DNA from: Oscillospiraceae bacterium
Lineage (GTDB): Bacteria > Bacillota > Clostridia > Oscillospirales > Oscillospiraceae
DNA: 64,000 nt
Direction of reading: 5' to 3'
NCBI GenBank assembly: GCA_022801715.1
Contig: JAAWSV010000002.1
Location: 1 to 64,000, forward strand
A model generated the notes under the pieces. The model searched no databases. It was not told the origin of the DNA and saw only the letters and a list, made by a program, of their open reading frames with translations. This document shows positions 1 to 8,005 of the stretch, piece after piece (the stretch's first letter is position 1; every line of letters begins with the position of its first letter). The position numbers and the translations under genes are program-made.

Positions 1-117
1 GCATCATCAGCTGCCGACACTGCCGCCGATGCCATGAAAGATGCTGCCGATACTGCAAAAAAAGCCGCTGCGCCTCGGGCTTTGCCCTGCGACGCTCGCT
101 CCGCGAGAGGGATTTGA
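1..117 (+). CDS. 3' end of an Ala/Asp/Lys-rich protein running into repeat R1 (partial)
   Basis: Frame 1 is open from the window edge to a TGA at 115-117. The first 22 residues read as an Ala/Asp/Lys-rich amphipathic repeat (AADTAADAMKDAADTAKKA), like the helical tails of YtxH-type or other low-complexity bacterial proteins. The last 15 or so codons lie inside dispersed repeat R1, so the present C-terminus would be encoded by the repeat. The start lies outside the window and the function is unknown. It could be a fortuitous frame, but the biased composition upstream of the repeat favours a real gene. Confidence 0.45.
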   Translation, partial: ASSAADTAADAMKDAADTAKKAAAPRALPCDARSARGI

Positions 118-230
118 TCCGAAAACGCGGTTTCCGGATCAAATGATTTTCATTGCTTTCGCGGCCTCCGGGCCGCGAAACTCTGCCGAGGGCGATTCGG
201 GCACTGCGCCGTTGGCGCGTGCGGGGTATG
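66..230 (+). repeat. Dispersed structured repeat, copy R1
   Basis: This copy has the shared linkers GCTGCGCCTCG, GACGCTCGCTCCGCGAGAGGG, GAAAACGCGGTTTCC and CTCTGCCGAGGG. Between them lie paired but copy-specific stems: GGGC/GCCC; ATTTGATCC/GGATCAAAT enclosing the GAAAACGCGGTTTC hairpin; TTTCGCGGCC/GGCCGCGAAA; and a final GCGCC-GTT-GGCGC hairpin. Compare R2-R5. It is oriented with the flanking genes. No first hairpin after a stop codon is seen here because the upstream frame runs into the element. Confidence 0.85.
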
Positions 231-374
231 GGAGGCGGGGGAGCGGGGGAGAATGAGAACAAATTGTAAATCCCGGCGGGGGGCTGGAACTTTTTGTGGG
301 GCGGGGCGTCTAAGATGCTGTGTTTGTGGATGAGAAGGCCGGGGAGTGCTTGGTTTTGGAAATGAGGTGGCTTT

Positions 375-1607
375 ATGAGGCGTTGGTTGGTTTGGATGGC
401 GGCGGCTGTGCTGCTGGTGAGCAGTCTGTTCTCCTGTGGGGAGGATTTGACGCCCTCGCCCTATGGGGAGGGGGACTTTGCCCAAGAGGGGGCGGTGCTC
501 TCGGTGGAGCATGAGCAGTATGACAAGAGTGTGGAGAGCTTTAATTATATCGTGGAGAATACCGGGGAGGAGGAGATCTCCTTCGGCGCGGAGTACGCCC
601 TCGAGGTGGAGCGGAACGGCCAGTGGTACGCCCTGCCGCTGGCGGAGAACGCGGGGTGGAACGAGATCGGGTATGTGGCCGCGCCGGGGGAGGTGTGGGA
701 GAACTCCTTCAGCTTTTTGCCCTACCGCTACACCGTCAGCGACGGGCATTACCGGCTGATCAAGGAGATCGGCGGGAAGCGGTACTGCGCCGAGTTCCAG
801 ATCGGCGTCGGGGAGGAGCAGGTGCGCTATGGGTACAGGGATCTGGAGCGCCTGTCCCTCGACCTAAAGGCCGAGGAGATTGACTGTGATCTGCGCATCG
901 ACGCCGCCGGGAGGGCGGATCAGGAGGGCGAGGCGCGGTTACAGGAGTTTTTGGGCCGTGTGTCCGGGGGGAACGGGGACATGCTGCGCATTGTCAGCAC
1001 CGCCGCCGGCGGCAGGCCGGTGATCTATGACGTGATCTTTGAGAACGGCCACTTCCTCCTGCGCAGGGACGACCGGCGCTGCGGCGGGACGATTCAGGAC
1101 CGGCGCTACAGCTTCCTAATCACCGACGGGGAGGCCGTCTACCTCAGCGACCGGGCGGCGCTGTCGGAGGAGCCCTTTGACGGGCGGCGGATCAGCACCG
1201 AGCGGTGGGCACTGCTGCACCGGGACTGGTTTGCTGACTGGGAGGCCGTGGCGTCGCTGGTGGAGGAACTGACGGACAGGCGTCTGGCGGACAGCGTGAC
1301 CCTGGCCCGGTTCTGGTCCGAGGACGGCACCTACTGGGTGGATCTGAGCCGGGAGGGGCTGGATTACACCGTCAGCACCAAGGGCTACGGCATGAGCCGC
1401 ACCATCACGGACTGGGGCGAGGACGGGGAGATCATCGCCGTCCGCTGGGAGTCCCCTACCCAGCTGCGCCTGTTCGGCGGGCCGAGGGGGGCCGGCGAGG
1501 AGGAGCAGATGGGGTGGTACGCGGTCTTTGACGTGGAACAGGAGCAGGTGGTGGTGCAGGGCAGCGCCATGCTGTCTATCGAGCAGACGCAAAACGGCGG
1601 GCAGTAG
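375..1607 (+). CDS. Putative lipoprotein with Ig-like (Big_14-type) and DUF4362-like regions
   Basis: The 410-residue protein begins with a charged N-terminus, a hydrophobic stretch and a lipobox ending in Cys near residue 21 (LFSC), so it is probably a membrane-anchored lipoprotein. Residues about 40-140 (YIVENTGEEEISFG, GYVAAPGEVW, FSFLPYRYTVSDGHYRL) resemble the bacterial Ig-like group-14 domain found in surface proteins of Firmicutes. Residues about 165-255 (MLRIVSTAAGGRPVIYDVIF) recall DUF4362. The C-terminal third is unassigned. A GAGGTGG ribosome site precedes the ATG. It is a single gene between R1 and sipS; family calls are from memory of patterns. Confidence 0.7.
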   Translation: MRRWLVWMAAAVLLVSSLFSCGEDLTPSPYGEGDFAQEGAVLSVEHEQYDKSVESFNYIVENTGEEEISFGAEYALEVERNGQWYALPLAENAGWNEIGYVAAPGEVWENSFSFLPYRYTVSDGHYRLIKEIGGKRYCAEFQIGVGEEQVRYGYRDLERLSLDLKAEEIDCDLRIDAAGRADQEGEARLQEFLGRVSGGNGDMLRIVSTAAGGRPVIYDVIFENGHFLLRRDDRRCGGTIQDRRYSFLITDGEAVYLSDRAALSEEPFDGRRISTERWALLHRDWFADWEAVASLVEELTDRRLADSVTLARFWSEDGTYWVDLSREGLDYTVSTKGYGMSRTITDWGEDGEIIAVRWESPTQLRLFGGPRGAGEEEQMGWYAVFDVEQEQVVVQGSAMLSIEQTQNGGQ

Positions 1608-1623
1608 ATGGTCCGCGGCATAC

Positions 1624-1660
1624 AGGGGGGGCGGTTCCTGCGGCAAAGGACCGCCTCCCG
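1624..1660 (+). terminator. Possible stem-loop terminator after the lipoprotein gene
   Basis: GGCGGT and ACCGCC arms within a G/C-rich imperfect hairpin start 17 bases after the stop, followed by CTATTTTAAG. The T-tract is poor, so termination would be weak. Confidence 0.4.
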
Positions 1661-1671
1661 CTATTTTAAGA

Positions 1672-1700
1672 TTGTAATATGGGGAAACTTGTGGTAAACT
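1672..1700 (+). promoter_or_regulatory. Candidate sigma-A promoter for sipS
   Basis: TTGTAA, a 17-base spacer and TAAACT (4 of 6 matches to the -10 consensus) lie about 50 bases before the sipS start. Weak match but correct spacing. Confidence 0.35.
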
Positions 1701-1750
1701 ATGCTATTGGTGAATGATTACGGATTTGTAATATGAAGGAGTATGGAAAT

Positions 1751-2452
1751 ATGGCTGACGAGGAGAATAAGACCCCGCGGGGGGAGATAGAACAGCCGGA
1801 GGCTTCGGCGGTCCCGGAGCGCGCCAGGGAGGTCCAGGGGGAGACGCCTGAGGAGACCGGTGAGAAGAAAAAGGAGGAGGGAAGCATCCTCTTTGACTGG
1901 GTGCGCTCCCTGCTGGGGGCGGTGCTGATCGTGGTGCTGCTGTTCCTGTTTGTGGCCCAGCTGATCACCGTGCAGGGGCCCTCCATGCAGCACACCCTCT
2001 ATGCCGGGGACAGGGTGCTGGTGCTGCGCGCCGGGCTCTGCGACATTCAGGCCGGGGATGTGGTGATGGTCCACCAGTTCAACGCCCCCTTGAATGAGAC
2101 CATTATCAAGCGGGTCATCGCCGTGGGCGGGCAGACGGTGGACATCGACTTCTACACCGGCACCGTCTATGTGGACGGGGTAGCCATAGAGGAGGGCTAC
2201 ATCGCCGAGCGGACCTACTCCGCCGAGGGGACGGACTTTCCCCTGACGCTGGCGGAGGGAGAGCTGTTTTTAATGGGGGACAACCGCAACCACAGTACCG
2301 ACAGCCGCAGCACCCTCCTGGGGCCGGTGGATGAGCGGTATGTGGTGGGGAAGGCGGTATTCGTTATCTTCCCCGGCCGGTCCGCCCAGTACACCGGGGA
2401 GCTTCCCGGCAGCGGGGAGCGGGATTTCAGCCGCATCGGGCTGATCCGTTGA
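1751..2452 (+). CDS. sipS: Signal peptidase I
   Basis: Type I signal peptidase, which removes signal peptides from exported proteins at the outer face of the membrane. An acidic/basic N-terminal cytoplasmic region of about 45 residues precedes one transmembrane segment (LLGAVLIVVLLFLFVAQL). The catalytic Ser lies in GPSMQHTL, the general-base Lys in ETIIKRVIAVGG, and the conserved MGDNRNHSTDSR box follows. The start at 1751 (MADEEN) is preferred over the ORF-track ATG at 1733 because AAGGAG at 1736-1741 is then 9 bases upstream. First gene of a sipS-rbgA-rnhB-yraN run common in Firmicutes. Confidence 0.93.
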   Translation: MADEENKTPRGEIEQPEASAVPERAREVQGETPEETGEKKKEEGSILFDWVRSLLGAVLIVVLLFLFVAQLITVQGPSMQHTLYAGDRVLVLRAGLCDIQAGDVVMVHQFNAPLNETIIKRVIAVGGQTVDIDFYTGTVYVDGVAIEEGYIAERTYSAEGTDFPLTLAEGELFLMGDNRNHSTDSRSTLLGPVDERYVVGKAVFVIFPGRSAQYTGELPGSGERDFSRIGLIR

Positions 2453-2472
2453 AATCAGATCGAGAGGTATCT

Positions 2473-3327
2473 ATGAATATCCAGTGGTATCCCGGACACA
2501 TGACCAAGACACGGCGGATGGTGGCCGAGCAGATGAAGCACATGGACGCGGTGTGTGAGATTCTTGACGCCCGAATCCCCCTCTCCAGCCGGAACCCGGA
2601 CGTGGAGGAGCTGACGGCGGGGAAGCCCCGCCTTGTGGTGCTCAACCGCGCGGATCAGGCGGACCCGGCGGCCACCAAGCTGTGGCGGGACTATTTTGCC
2701 GGAAAGGGCTGCGCGGTGATCGAGACCAGCGCCAAGGAGGGACGGGGGACGGAGCGCTTCGCCGGCGCCGTCCGGGAACTGCTCCGGGAGAAGCTGGCCG
2801 CCTACGCCCAGCGGGGGCAGGCGGGCCGGGTGGTCCGTGTGATGGTGTTAGGTATCCCCAATGTGGGAAAATCCACCTTCATCAACAGGGTGGCCGGCCG
2901 GAAAACCGCCAAGGCCGAGGACCGGCCCGGCGTCACCCGCGCCAAGCAGTGGGTGGTGGTGGACCGGGGGCTGGAGCTGCTGGACACCCCGGGCATCCTC
3001 TGGCCCAGGTTCGAGGACGAGCAGGTGGGACTCCATCTGGCCTACACCGGGGCGGTGAAGGACGAGGTGATGGACGTAGAGGAGCTCTCCTGCCGCCTGA
3101 TCGCCTATCTGGCGGAGCACTACGGCGAGGCGCTGGTCCAGCGGTATAAGATCGAGATCGGGCCGGAGGACACCGGCTATGAGCTGCTTGAGAAGGCGGG
3201 GAGGAAGCGGGGCTTCGTCCTCCGGGGCGGCGAGATCGACACGGAGCGGATGGCCAAAATCCTCTTGGACGAGTTCCGGGGGGGCAAGCTGGGACGCTTT
3301 ACACTGGAGATGCCGGAGGATGTGTGA
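2473..3327 (+). CDS. rbgA: Ribosome biogenesis GTPase RbgA (YlqF)
   Basis: Circularly permuted GTPase that drives late 50S subunit assembly. Motif order shows the permutation: N-terminal WYPGHM and the G4-type box LNRAD, then G5 (ETSAKEG), then the P-loop GIPNVGKST near residue 130, G2 (GVTR) and G3 (DTPG). The length of 284 residues is normal. The start at 2473 (MNIQWYPGHM) fits a GAGAGG site; the ORF-track start at 2449 adds eight unconserved residues. It lies 20 bases after sipS, consistent with co-transcription. Confidence 0.95.
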   Translation: MNIQWYPGHMTKTRRMVAEQMKHMDAVCEILDARIPLSSRNPDVEELTAGKPRLVVLNRADQADPAATKLWRDYFAGKGCAVIETSAKEGRGTERFAGAVRELLREKLAAYAQRGQAGRVVRVMVLGIPNVGKSTFINRVAGRKTAKAEDRPGVTRAKQWVVVDRGLELLDTPGILWPRFEDEQVGLHLAYTGAVKDEVMDVEELSCRLIAYLAEHYGEALVQRYKIEIGPEDTGYELLEKAGRKRGFVLRGGEIDTERMAKILLDEFRGGKLGRFTLEMPEDV

Positions 3328-3372
3328 GCCGCGGAGGCGGCGGAGAATCGCTTGAAGCGGGGAGGGAGAGAG

Positions 3373-4002
3373 ATGTTAGGCTGGGAGCTGGAGGAGGCCG
3401 CCTACGCGGCGGGGTATGCCGCCGTGTGCGGGGTGGATGAGGCCGGGGCGGGGCCCTTGGCCGGTCCGGTGTACGCCGCCGCGGTGATTTTGCCCAGGGG
3501 GCTGGCGCTGCCCTACCTGAATGACTCCAAGCAGGTGACGCCGAAGCGCCGGGAGGCGCTGTTCGGGCAGATTCAGGAGCAGGCCCTCGCTTGGTCGGTG
3601 GCCTCTGTGGGGCCGGCGGAGATTGATGAGATCGACATTCTCAACGCCCGGATCAAAGCCATGCAGATGGCCGTTGACGGCCTCGGCACGGCGGCGGACT
3701 ACGCCCTTGTTGACGGCAACCGGGACCACGGGAGCCGCTGCGCCCTGCTGACGGCCCACGAGACCGCGGTGAAGGGGGACAGCCGCAGCGTCAGTATCGC
3801 GGCGGCCTCCATCCTGGCCAAGGTCAGCCGGGACCGGTATATGACGGAGGCGGCGGCGCAGTATCCCCAGTACGGCTTTGAGCGGCACAAGGGCTATGGC
3901 ACCAAGGACCACTATGCCGCGCTGGAGGCCCACGGGGCCTGTCCCCTCCACCGCCGGAGCTTTCTGAAGAAGTGGGAGGTTAGGCGTGGGGAGCAGGGAT
4001 GA
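3373..4002 (+). CDS. rnhB: Ribonuclease HII
   Basis: Cleaves RNA in RNA/DNA hybrids and removes misincorporated ribonucleotides. Recognised by GVDEAGAGPLAGPV (catalytic Asp and Glu), DSKQVTPKRRE, ALVDGNR and AAASILAKVSRDRYM. The usual GRG of the DExGRGPLAGPV motif is GAG here: the Arg is replaced by Ala. The start at 3373 follows GGAGGGAGAG; the earlier ATG at 3352 overlaps that site. The 3' end overlaps yraN by 17 bases. 209 residues. Confidence 0.94.
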   Translation: MLGWELEEAAYAAGYAAVCGVDEAGAGPLAGPVYAAAVILPRGLALPYLNDSKQVTPKRREALFGQIQEQALAWSVASVGPAEIDEIDILNARIKAMQMAVDGLGTAADYALVDGNRDHGSRCALLTAHETAVKGDSRSVSIAAASILAKVSRDRYMTEAAAQYPQYGFERHKGYGTKDHYAALEAHGACPLHRRSFLKKWEVRRGEQG

Positions 4003-4339
4003 CATAGGCCGTCATGGCGAGGCCCTGACGGCGGGGTACTTACACCGAAAGGGACGCGTTGTCCTCCAGAGGCGCTACCGCTGCCGGGAGGGGGAGATCG
4101 ACCTGATCGCAAGGGACGGCGGCACCCTCTGCTTTGTGGAGGTCAAGACGCGGACCAATATAGCGATGGGACTGCCCAGAGAGTACGTGGGCCCTCAAAA
4201 GCAGGCGCACCTCCGCGCCGCCGCCGCGCGCTATCTCAGCGAGAAGGGGATCGACTGCCCCGCCCGCTTTGATGTGGCGGAGATCTATATTGATCCGGCG
4301 GGGAAGGGGTATATTCATTATATTGAGAATGCTTTTTAA
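3986..4339 (+). CDS. yraN: UPF0102 family nuclease-like protein YraN
   Basis: 117-residue UPF0102 member with a restriction-endonuclease-like core: GRHGEALTAGYL, GEIDLIARD and CFVEVKTRTN carry the conserved Glu, Asp and EVK residues. It may act in DNA processing, but the function is not established for the family. A GTG start overlaps the rnhB 3' end, with GGGAGGT 5 bases upstream. Its stop TAA overlaps a TTAATTCCTAACTCC box (reverse form of the box repeat). Confidence 0.88.
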   Translation: MGSRDDIGRHGEALTAGYLHRKGRVVLQRRYRCREGEIDLIARDGGTLCFVEVKTRTNIAMGLPREYVGPQKQAHLRAAAARYLSEKGIDCPARFDVAEIYIDPAGKGYIHYIENAF

Positions 4340-4350
4340 TTCCTAACTCC
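4337..4350 (-). repeat. Short TTAGGAAT-type box at the yraN end
   Basis: TAATTCCTAACTCC is the reverse-strand form of the AATTAGGAATGAGGA box seen at 43084, 45057, 49728 and 56799. The yraN stop codon lies inside it. Confidence 0.5.
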
Positions 4351-4382
4351 TATATTTCTTATTAAAAATGGAGGCTGATGTG

Positions 4383-5255
4383 ATGATTCGATCCTATTTT
4401 GACGCGCATTGTGATACGCTCTGGTTTACCCATGCCAAGGGAGGGTCTTTGGAGCGGAGCTCCGGGCATGTGGATCTGGCGCGTCTGCGTGATTATGCGC
4501 CGATGGGACAGGTATTTGCGCTCTATGCCGACAGCGCGGAGCTGGCGGAGGCGGAGCGGTGGCCCTATATTCAGGGGCGGGCGCGGGACTTTATGGCGGC
4601 CAAGGCCGCCCAGCCGGCGCTGATGGAGAACTGCTGCCTCTCTATCGAGGGGGCGGAGCTGATGGACTGCGACATGGCCAAGATAGACACCGTGCGGGAG
4701 TGGGGGGTCCGGTGGGTGAATTTGACGTGGAATCACGCCAACGCCCTGGCCGGGCCGCACACCACGGATCAGGGGCTTACCGAGGCCGGTCGGGACTTTG
4801 TTCGGGCCCTCTGGCAGCGGGGGATGGCGGTGGATGTGTCCCACCTCAGCGACCGGGGGTTCTGGGAGATCATGGAGCTGGGGGAGGGGCCGGTGCTGGC
4901 CAGTCACTCCGACAGCCGTGCCCTGTGCCCCCACAGCAGGAATCTGACGGACGACATGGCCCGGGCCCTCTTTGCGCGGGGCGGGTTCGTGGGGATCAAC
5001 TTCTATGCCGATTTTTTGGGGGAGAATCCGACGGTGGAGACGGTCGCGGACCATATGGAGCACTTTTTGGCCCTGGGCGGGGAGAACGGCCTGGGGCTGG
5101 GCTCCGACTTTGACGGCGGAACGCTGGTCTTTGACGGCGTGGAGCAGGTGCCGGCGCTGTGGACGGCTATGGAGCGGCGGGGGCACCCGGAGACGCTGGT
5201 GGAGAAGGTGGCGTTTGGGAATTTGGCAAGGTTTATGGAGCAGCTTAGGCGTTAG
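4383..5255 (+). CDS. Membrane dipeptidase (renal dipeptidase family, peptidase M19)
   Basis: Zinc-dependent dipeptidase of the amidohydrolase fold. The N-terminal metal motif is FDAHCDTLW, a bridging-Glu region reads SIEGAELMD, VDVSHLSDRGFWE supplies a His, and ASHSDSRALCPHSRN and GLGSDFDGG are typical M19 motifs. 290 residues, with no signal peptide, so probably cytoplasmic and active in peptide turnover. The start at 4383 has TGGAGG 8 bases upstream; the track start at 4368 overlaps that site. It is followed closely by thrC. Confidence 0.88.
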   Translation: MIRSYFDAHCDTLWFTHAKGGSLERSSGHVDLARLRDYAPMGQVFALYADSAELAEAERWPYIQGRARDFMAAKAAQPALMENCCLSIEGAELMDCDMAKIDTVREWGVRWVNLTWNHANALAGPHTTDQGLTEAGRDFVRALWQRGMAVDVSHLSDRGFWEIMELGEGPVLASHSDSRALCPHSRNLTDDMARALFARGGFVGINFYADFLGENPTVETVADHMEHFLALGGENGLGLGSDFDGGTLVFDGVEQVPALWTAMERRGHPETLVEKVAFGNLARFMEQLRR

Positions 5256-5279
5256 GGATTTTTGGGAGGGAGAACCTTT

Positions 5280-6764
5280 ATGAAGTATTTGAGTACAAGG
5301 GATAAGACGCTGCGTTTTTGCGCGGCGGAGGCCATTCAGATGGGACTGAGCCGGGATGGGGGGCTGTTTACGCCGGAGTGCTTCCCTGTGCTGGGGCAGG
5401 AGGAGGTACAGGCCCTTTGCGGGATGGATTACCGGCAGAGGACGGCCTTTGTGATGGGGAAGTTTTTGGATGACTTCTCCCAGGAGGAGCTGCTGGAATT
5501 CGCGGAGTTTGCCTACAGCGGCGCCAAGTATGACCATCCGGCGGCGGCGCCGCTGCGGCAGGTGGGGGGGAGGACCTACTGCCTGGAGCTGTGGCATGGG
5601 CCCACCAGCGCATTTAAGGACATGGCTCTGCAGATGCTGCCCCAGCTCCTCAGCGCCAGCCTGCGGAAAACCGGGGAGCAGCGGACGGCCTGTATTCTGG
5701 TGGCCACCTCCGGGGACACCGGGAAGGCCGCCATGGAGGGGTTTGCCGATGTGCCCCAGACGAAGATCCTGGTGTTCTACCCCGAGCACGGGGTCAGTGA
5801 GATCCAGAAGATCCAGATGGTCACGCAGGAGGGGGAGAATGTGGGCGTCTGCGCCGTGGAGGGGAATTTTGACGATGCCCAGAGCGGCGTGAAGCGGATC
5901 TTCTCCGATGAGGCCATCCGGGAGGAGCTGTCCGGGCGGGGGTACTTCCTGTCCTCCGCCAACTCCATCAACTGGGGGCGGATCCTGCCCCAGGTGGTCT
6001 ACTATGTCTCCGCCTACTGCGATCTGCTGAACGAGGGGGCGGTGAAGCCGGGGGAGCAGGTGAATTACTGTGTGCCCACCGGGAATTTTGGGAATATTTT
6101 GGCCTGCTACTACGCCAGGAAGATGGGGATCCCTGTGGGGAAGCTGATCTGTGCCTCCAACCGCAACGACGTGCTGACGGATTTTATCCGCACCGGCGTC
6201 TACGACAGGAACCGGCCCTTCCACACCACGATGAGCCCCTCCATGGATATCCTGATCTCCAGCAATTTGGAGCGTCTGCTCTTTGACCTCTCCGGGGGGG
6301 ATGATGCCCTTGTGCGGGGGTATATGGAGGAGCTGGGCCGGACCGGGCGCTATGAGATCAGCGCAGAGATGCGGGAGAAGCTCCAGGAGCTGTTTTACGG
6401 CGGGTTCTGCGGCGAGGAGGACACCAAGAGCACCATCGCCGCAGTGTATGCCGACGGCTATCTCATTGACACGCACACCGCCGTGGCGGCCAAGGTGCTG
6501 GAGGACTATCGCCGGGAGACCGGGGACGGGAGGGCGGCTGTCTTTGCCTCCACCGCCAGCCCCTACAAGTTCTGCGACAGCGTCCTCGATGCCATCGGCG
6601 AGACGCCGGCGGCGGACAGTCTGGACCGGCTGGACCAGCTCCAGAGCGTCAGCGGCGTGGAGACGCCGGCGCGGCTGGCCGCCCTGCGGGGGAAGGCCGT
6701 CCGGTTTGACGCGGTGGCCAAGAAGGAGGACATGGAGCAGGTGGTGCTGCGCTTTTTGCGGTGA
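5280..6764 (+). CDS. thrC: Threonine synthase
   Basis: PLP-dependent conversion of O-phosphohomoserine to threonine. The N-terminus MKYLSTRD and SRDGGLFTPE are typical of the long-form enzyme. The PLP lysine lies in HGPTSAFKDMALQMLP and the phosphate-binding loop in ATSGDTGKAAMEGF. NSINWGRILPQ and GNFGNILACYYARKMG are further conserved blocks. 494 residues, normal. The start at 5280 follows GGGAGGGAG; the track's TTG at 5262 lies in that site. No T-box or leader fits in the 24-base gap after the dipeptidase gene. Confidence 0.95.
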   Translation: MKYLSTRDKTLRFCAAEAIQMGLSRDGGLFTPECFPVLGQEEVQALCGMDYRQRTAFVMGKFLDDFSQEELLEFAEFAYSGAKYDHPAAAPLRQVGGRTYCLELWHGPTSAFKDMALQMLPQLLSASLRKTGEQRTACILVATSGDTGKAAMEGFADVPQTKILVFYPEHGVSEIQKIQMVTQEGENVGVCAVEGNFDDAQSGVKRIFSDEAIREELSGRGYFLSSANSINWGRILPQVVYYVSAYCDLLNEGAVKPGEQVNYCVPTGNFGNILACYYARKMGIPVGKLICASNRNDVLTDFIRTGVYDRNRPFHTTMSPSMDILISSNLERLLFDLSGGDDALVRGYMEELGRTGRYEISAEMREKLQELFYGGFCGEEDTKSTIAAVYADGYLIDTHTAVAAKVLEDYRRETGDGRAAVFASTASPYKFCDSVLDAIGETPAADSLDRLDQLQSVSGVETPARLAALRGKAVRFDAVAKKEDMEQVVLRFLR

Positions 6765-6796
6765 GCCACGTTTCAGAGAAGAGGGAGGCGGCGGAG

Positions 6797-7165
6797 ATGG
6801 GCGCGAGGGTTTCCAGAAAGTGGGCGAGAATCTCGCTGTCCTTTGCCATGGCCTCGGCGGCGGTGCTGGTGCTGACAGCGGTGCTGGGGCAGCTGCTGGA
6901 CTTGGGGCCGGCGGGGGCCGGATGGATGATCGGCGGGGTGCTGCTGGCGGGTCTGCTGATGATTTTGGCGGTGGCCGCCCTTTGGAAGCTGCGCTGTCCC
7001 AGCTGCGGGGAGCAGACCGTGCGGCCCCAGTGGGGGCCGGGGCGGCGGCTTTTCTGTCCCCTCTGCGGTGCGCCCCTCGTCTATGACGACGAGGAGGAGG
7101 GCGGAACAGAGCCGCCCCATGAGCATGGGGAGGAGGAGCGGTGGCGCTCCACCTTCCGGGATTGA
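6797..7165 (+). CDS. Small membrane protein with a C-terminal zinc ribbon
   Basis: 122 residues, unrecognised family. Two hydrophobic helices (about 15-35 and 42-65) are followed by a treble CxxC pair: CPSCGEQ and CPLCGAP, 17-18 residues apart, a likely zinc ribbon facing the cytoplasm. The tail is acidic and His/Glu-rich. The start at 6797 is preferred because GGGAGG lies 8 bases upstream; the track ORF begins earlier. It sits between thrC and a metallophosphoesterase gene with short gaps. Confidence 0.7.
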   Translation: MGARVSRKWARISLSFAMASAAVLVLTAVLGQLLDLGPAGAGWMIGGVLLAGLLMILAVAALWKLRCPSCGEQTVRPQWGPGRRLFCPLCGAPLVYDDEEEGGTEPPHEHGEEERWRSTFRD

Positions 7166-7214
7166 GCGGCGGGGGACGGAGCTTAGATGATTTTGACGGA
7201 GAGGGGGGAGGTCC

Positions 7215-7901
7215 TTGGCGCTGTACGCCATCGGGGATCTGCACCTGGGATTGGGCGTGAACAAGCCCATGGATATCTTTGGCCCCGGATGGGAGAACCA
7301 TGTGGAGCGGCTGCGGGAGGGCTTCTCCCCGCTGGGGGAGGAGGATGTCACCGTTTTGTGCGGGGACAGCTCCTGGGGGATGGATCTGCAGCAGAGCCTG
7401 CCGGACTTTCGGTTTATTGACGCCCTGCCGGGGAAAAAGCTCCTGCTCAAGGGCAACCACGACTACTTTTGGAACACCGCCAGCAAGATGGAGCGGTTCT
7501 TTGACGAGCATGGGATCACCACGATTGATATTCTCCACAACAACTGCCGCTTCTACGGGGACTATGCCCTCTGCGGCACCCGGGGGTGGTTCTTCGAGGA
7601 GGAGGCCAAGCCCCACACGGAGAAGATGCTGAAGCGGGAGGTCCTCCGGCTGGAGGCCTCCATGAAGCTCTCGGAGGGGCGTCGGATTCTGGCCTTTCTC
7701 CACTATCCTCCGCTGTACGAGGGCTATCGCTGCCCGGAGATCCTATGGAAGCTGCAGGAGTACGGCGTGGAGCGGTGCTTCTACGGACACCTGCACGGCT
7801 ACGCCCACCGCCGGGCTGTGGAGGGACATAGGGATGGCGTGGATTACGCGCTGGTGGCGGCGGATTACCTGCGCTTCGTCCCAAAAAAAATCTGTGACTA
7901 A
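7215..7901 (+). CDS. Metallophosphoesterase
   Basis: Calcineurin-like phosphoesterase with all metal-binding blocks: AIGDLHLG, CGDSSWGMD, LLKGNHDYFW, FLHYPP and FYGHLHGYAH. 228 residues. The substrate cannot be told from sequence; the compact family of this length in clostridia is usually annotated only as a serine/threonine-phosphatase-like protein. The start is TTG at 7215, with GGGGGGAGG just upstream; the spacing is short, but no other start keeps the GDLHLG motif. Confidence 0.88.
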   Translation: MALYAIGDLHLGLGVNKPMDIFGPGWENHVERLREGFSPLGEEDVTVLCGDSSWGMDLQQSLPDFRFIDALPGKKLLLKGNHDYFWNTASKMERFFDEHGITTIDILHNNCRFYGDYALCGTRGWFFEEEAKPHTEKMLKREVLRLEASMKLSEGRRILAFLHYPPLYEGYRCPEILWKLQEYGVERCFYGHLHGYAHRRAVEGHRDGVDYALVAADYLRFVPKKICD

Positions 7902-7928
7902 AAATTATTTGATTTTTGCAGAAAACAG

Positions 7929-7957
7929 TAGATTTTTTCATATTTATATGCTACAAT
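7929..7957 (+). promoter_or_regulatory. Extended -10 promoter of tig
   Basis: TAGATT, a 17-base spacer and TGCTACAAT, an exact extended -10 (TGn) with a 5 of 6 -10 hexamer, about 50 bases upstream of tig. The surrounding DNA is strikingly A+T-rich compared with its neighbours. Confidence 0.7.
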
Positions 7958-8005
7958 GCAGAATTGCCCGGATTGTGAGGGGCAAGTAAACGGAGGAAAA
8001 GGAAT

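Noticed and set aside
5256-5279. T-box or riboswitch before thrC
   Set aside because: Only 24 bases separate the genes, too short for any leader.
4362-7703. 1113-residue minus-strand ORF
   Set aside because: It is antisense to the dipeptidase, thrC and phosphoesterase genes, low-complexity Pro/Arg/His-rich, and an artefact of high G+C content.
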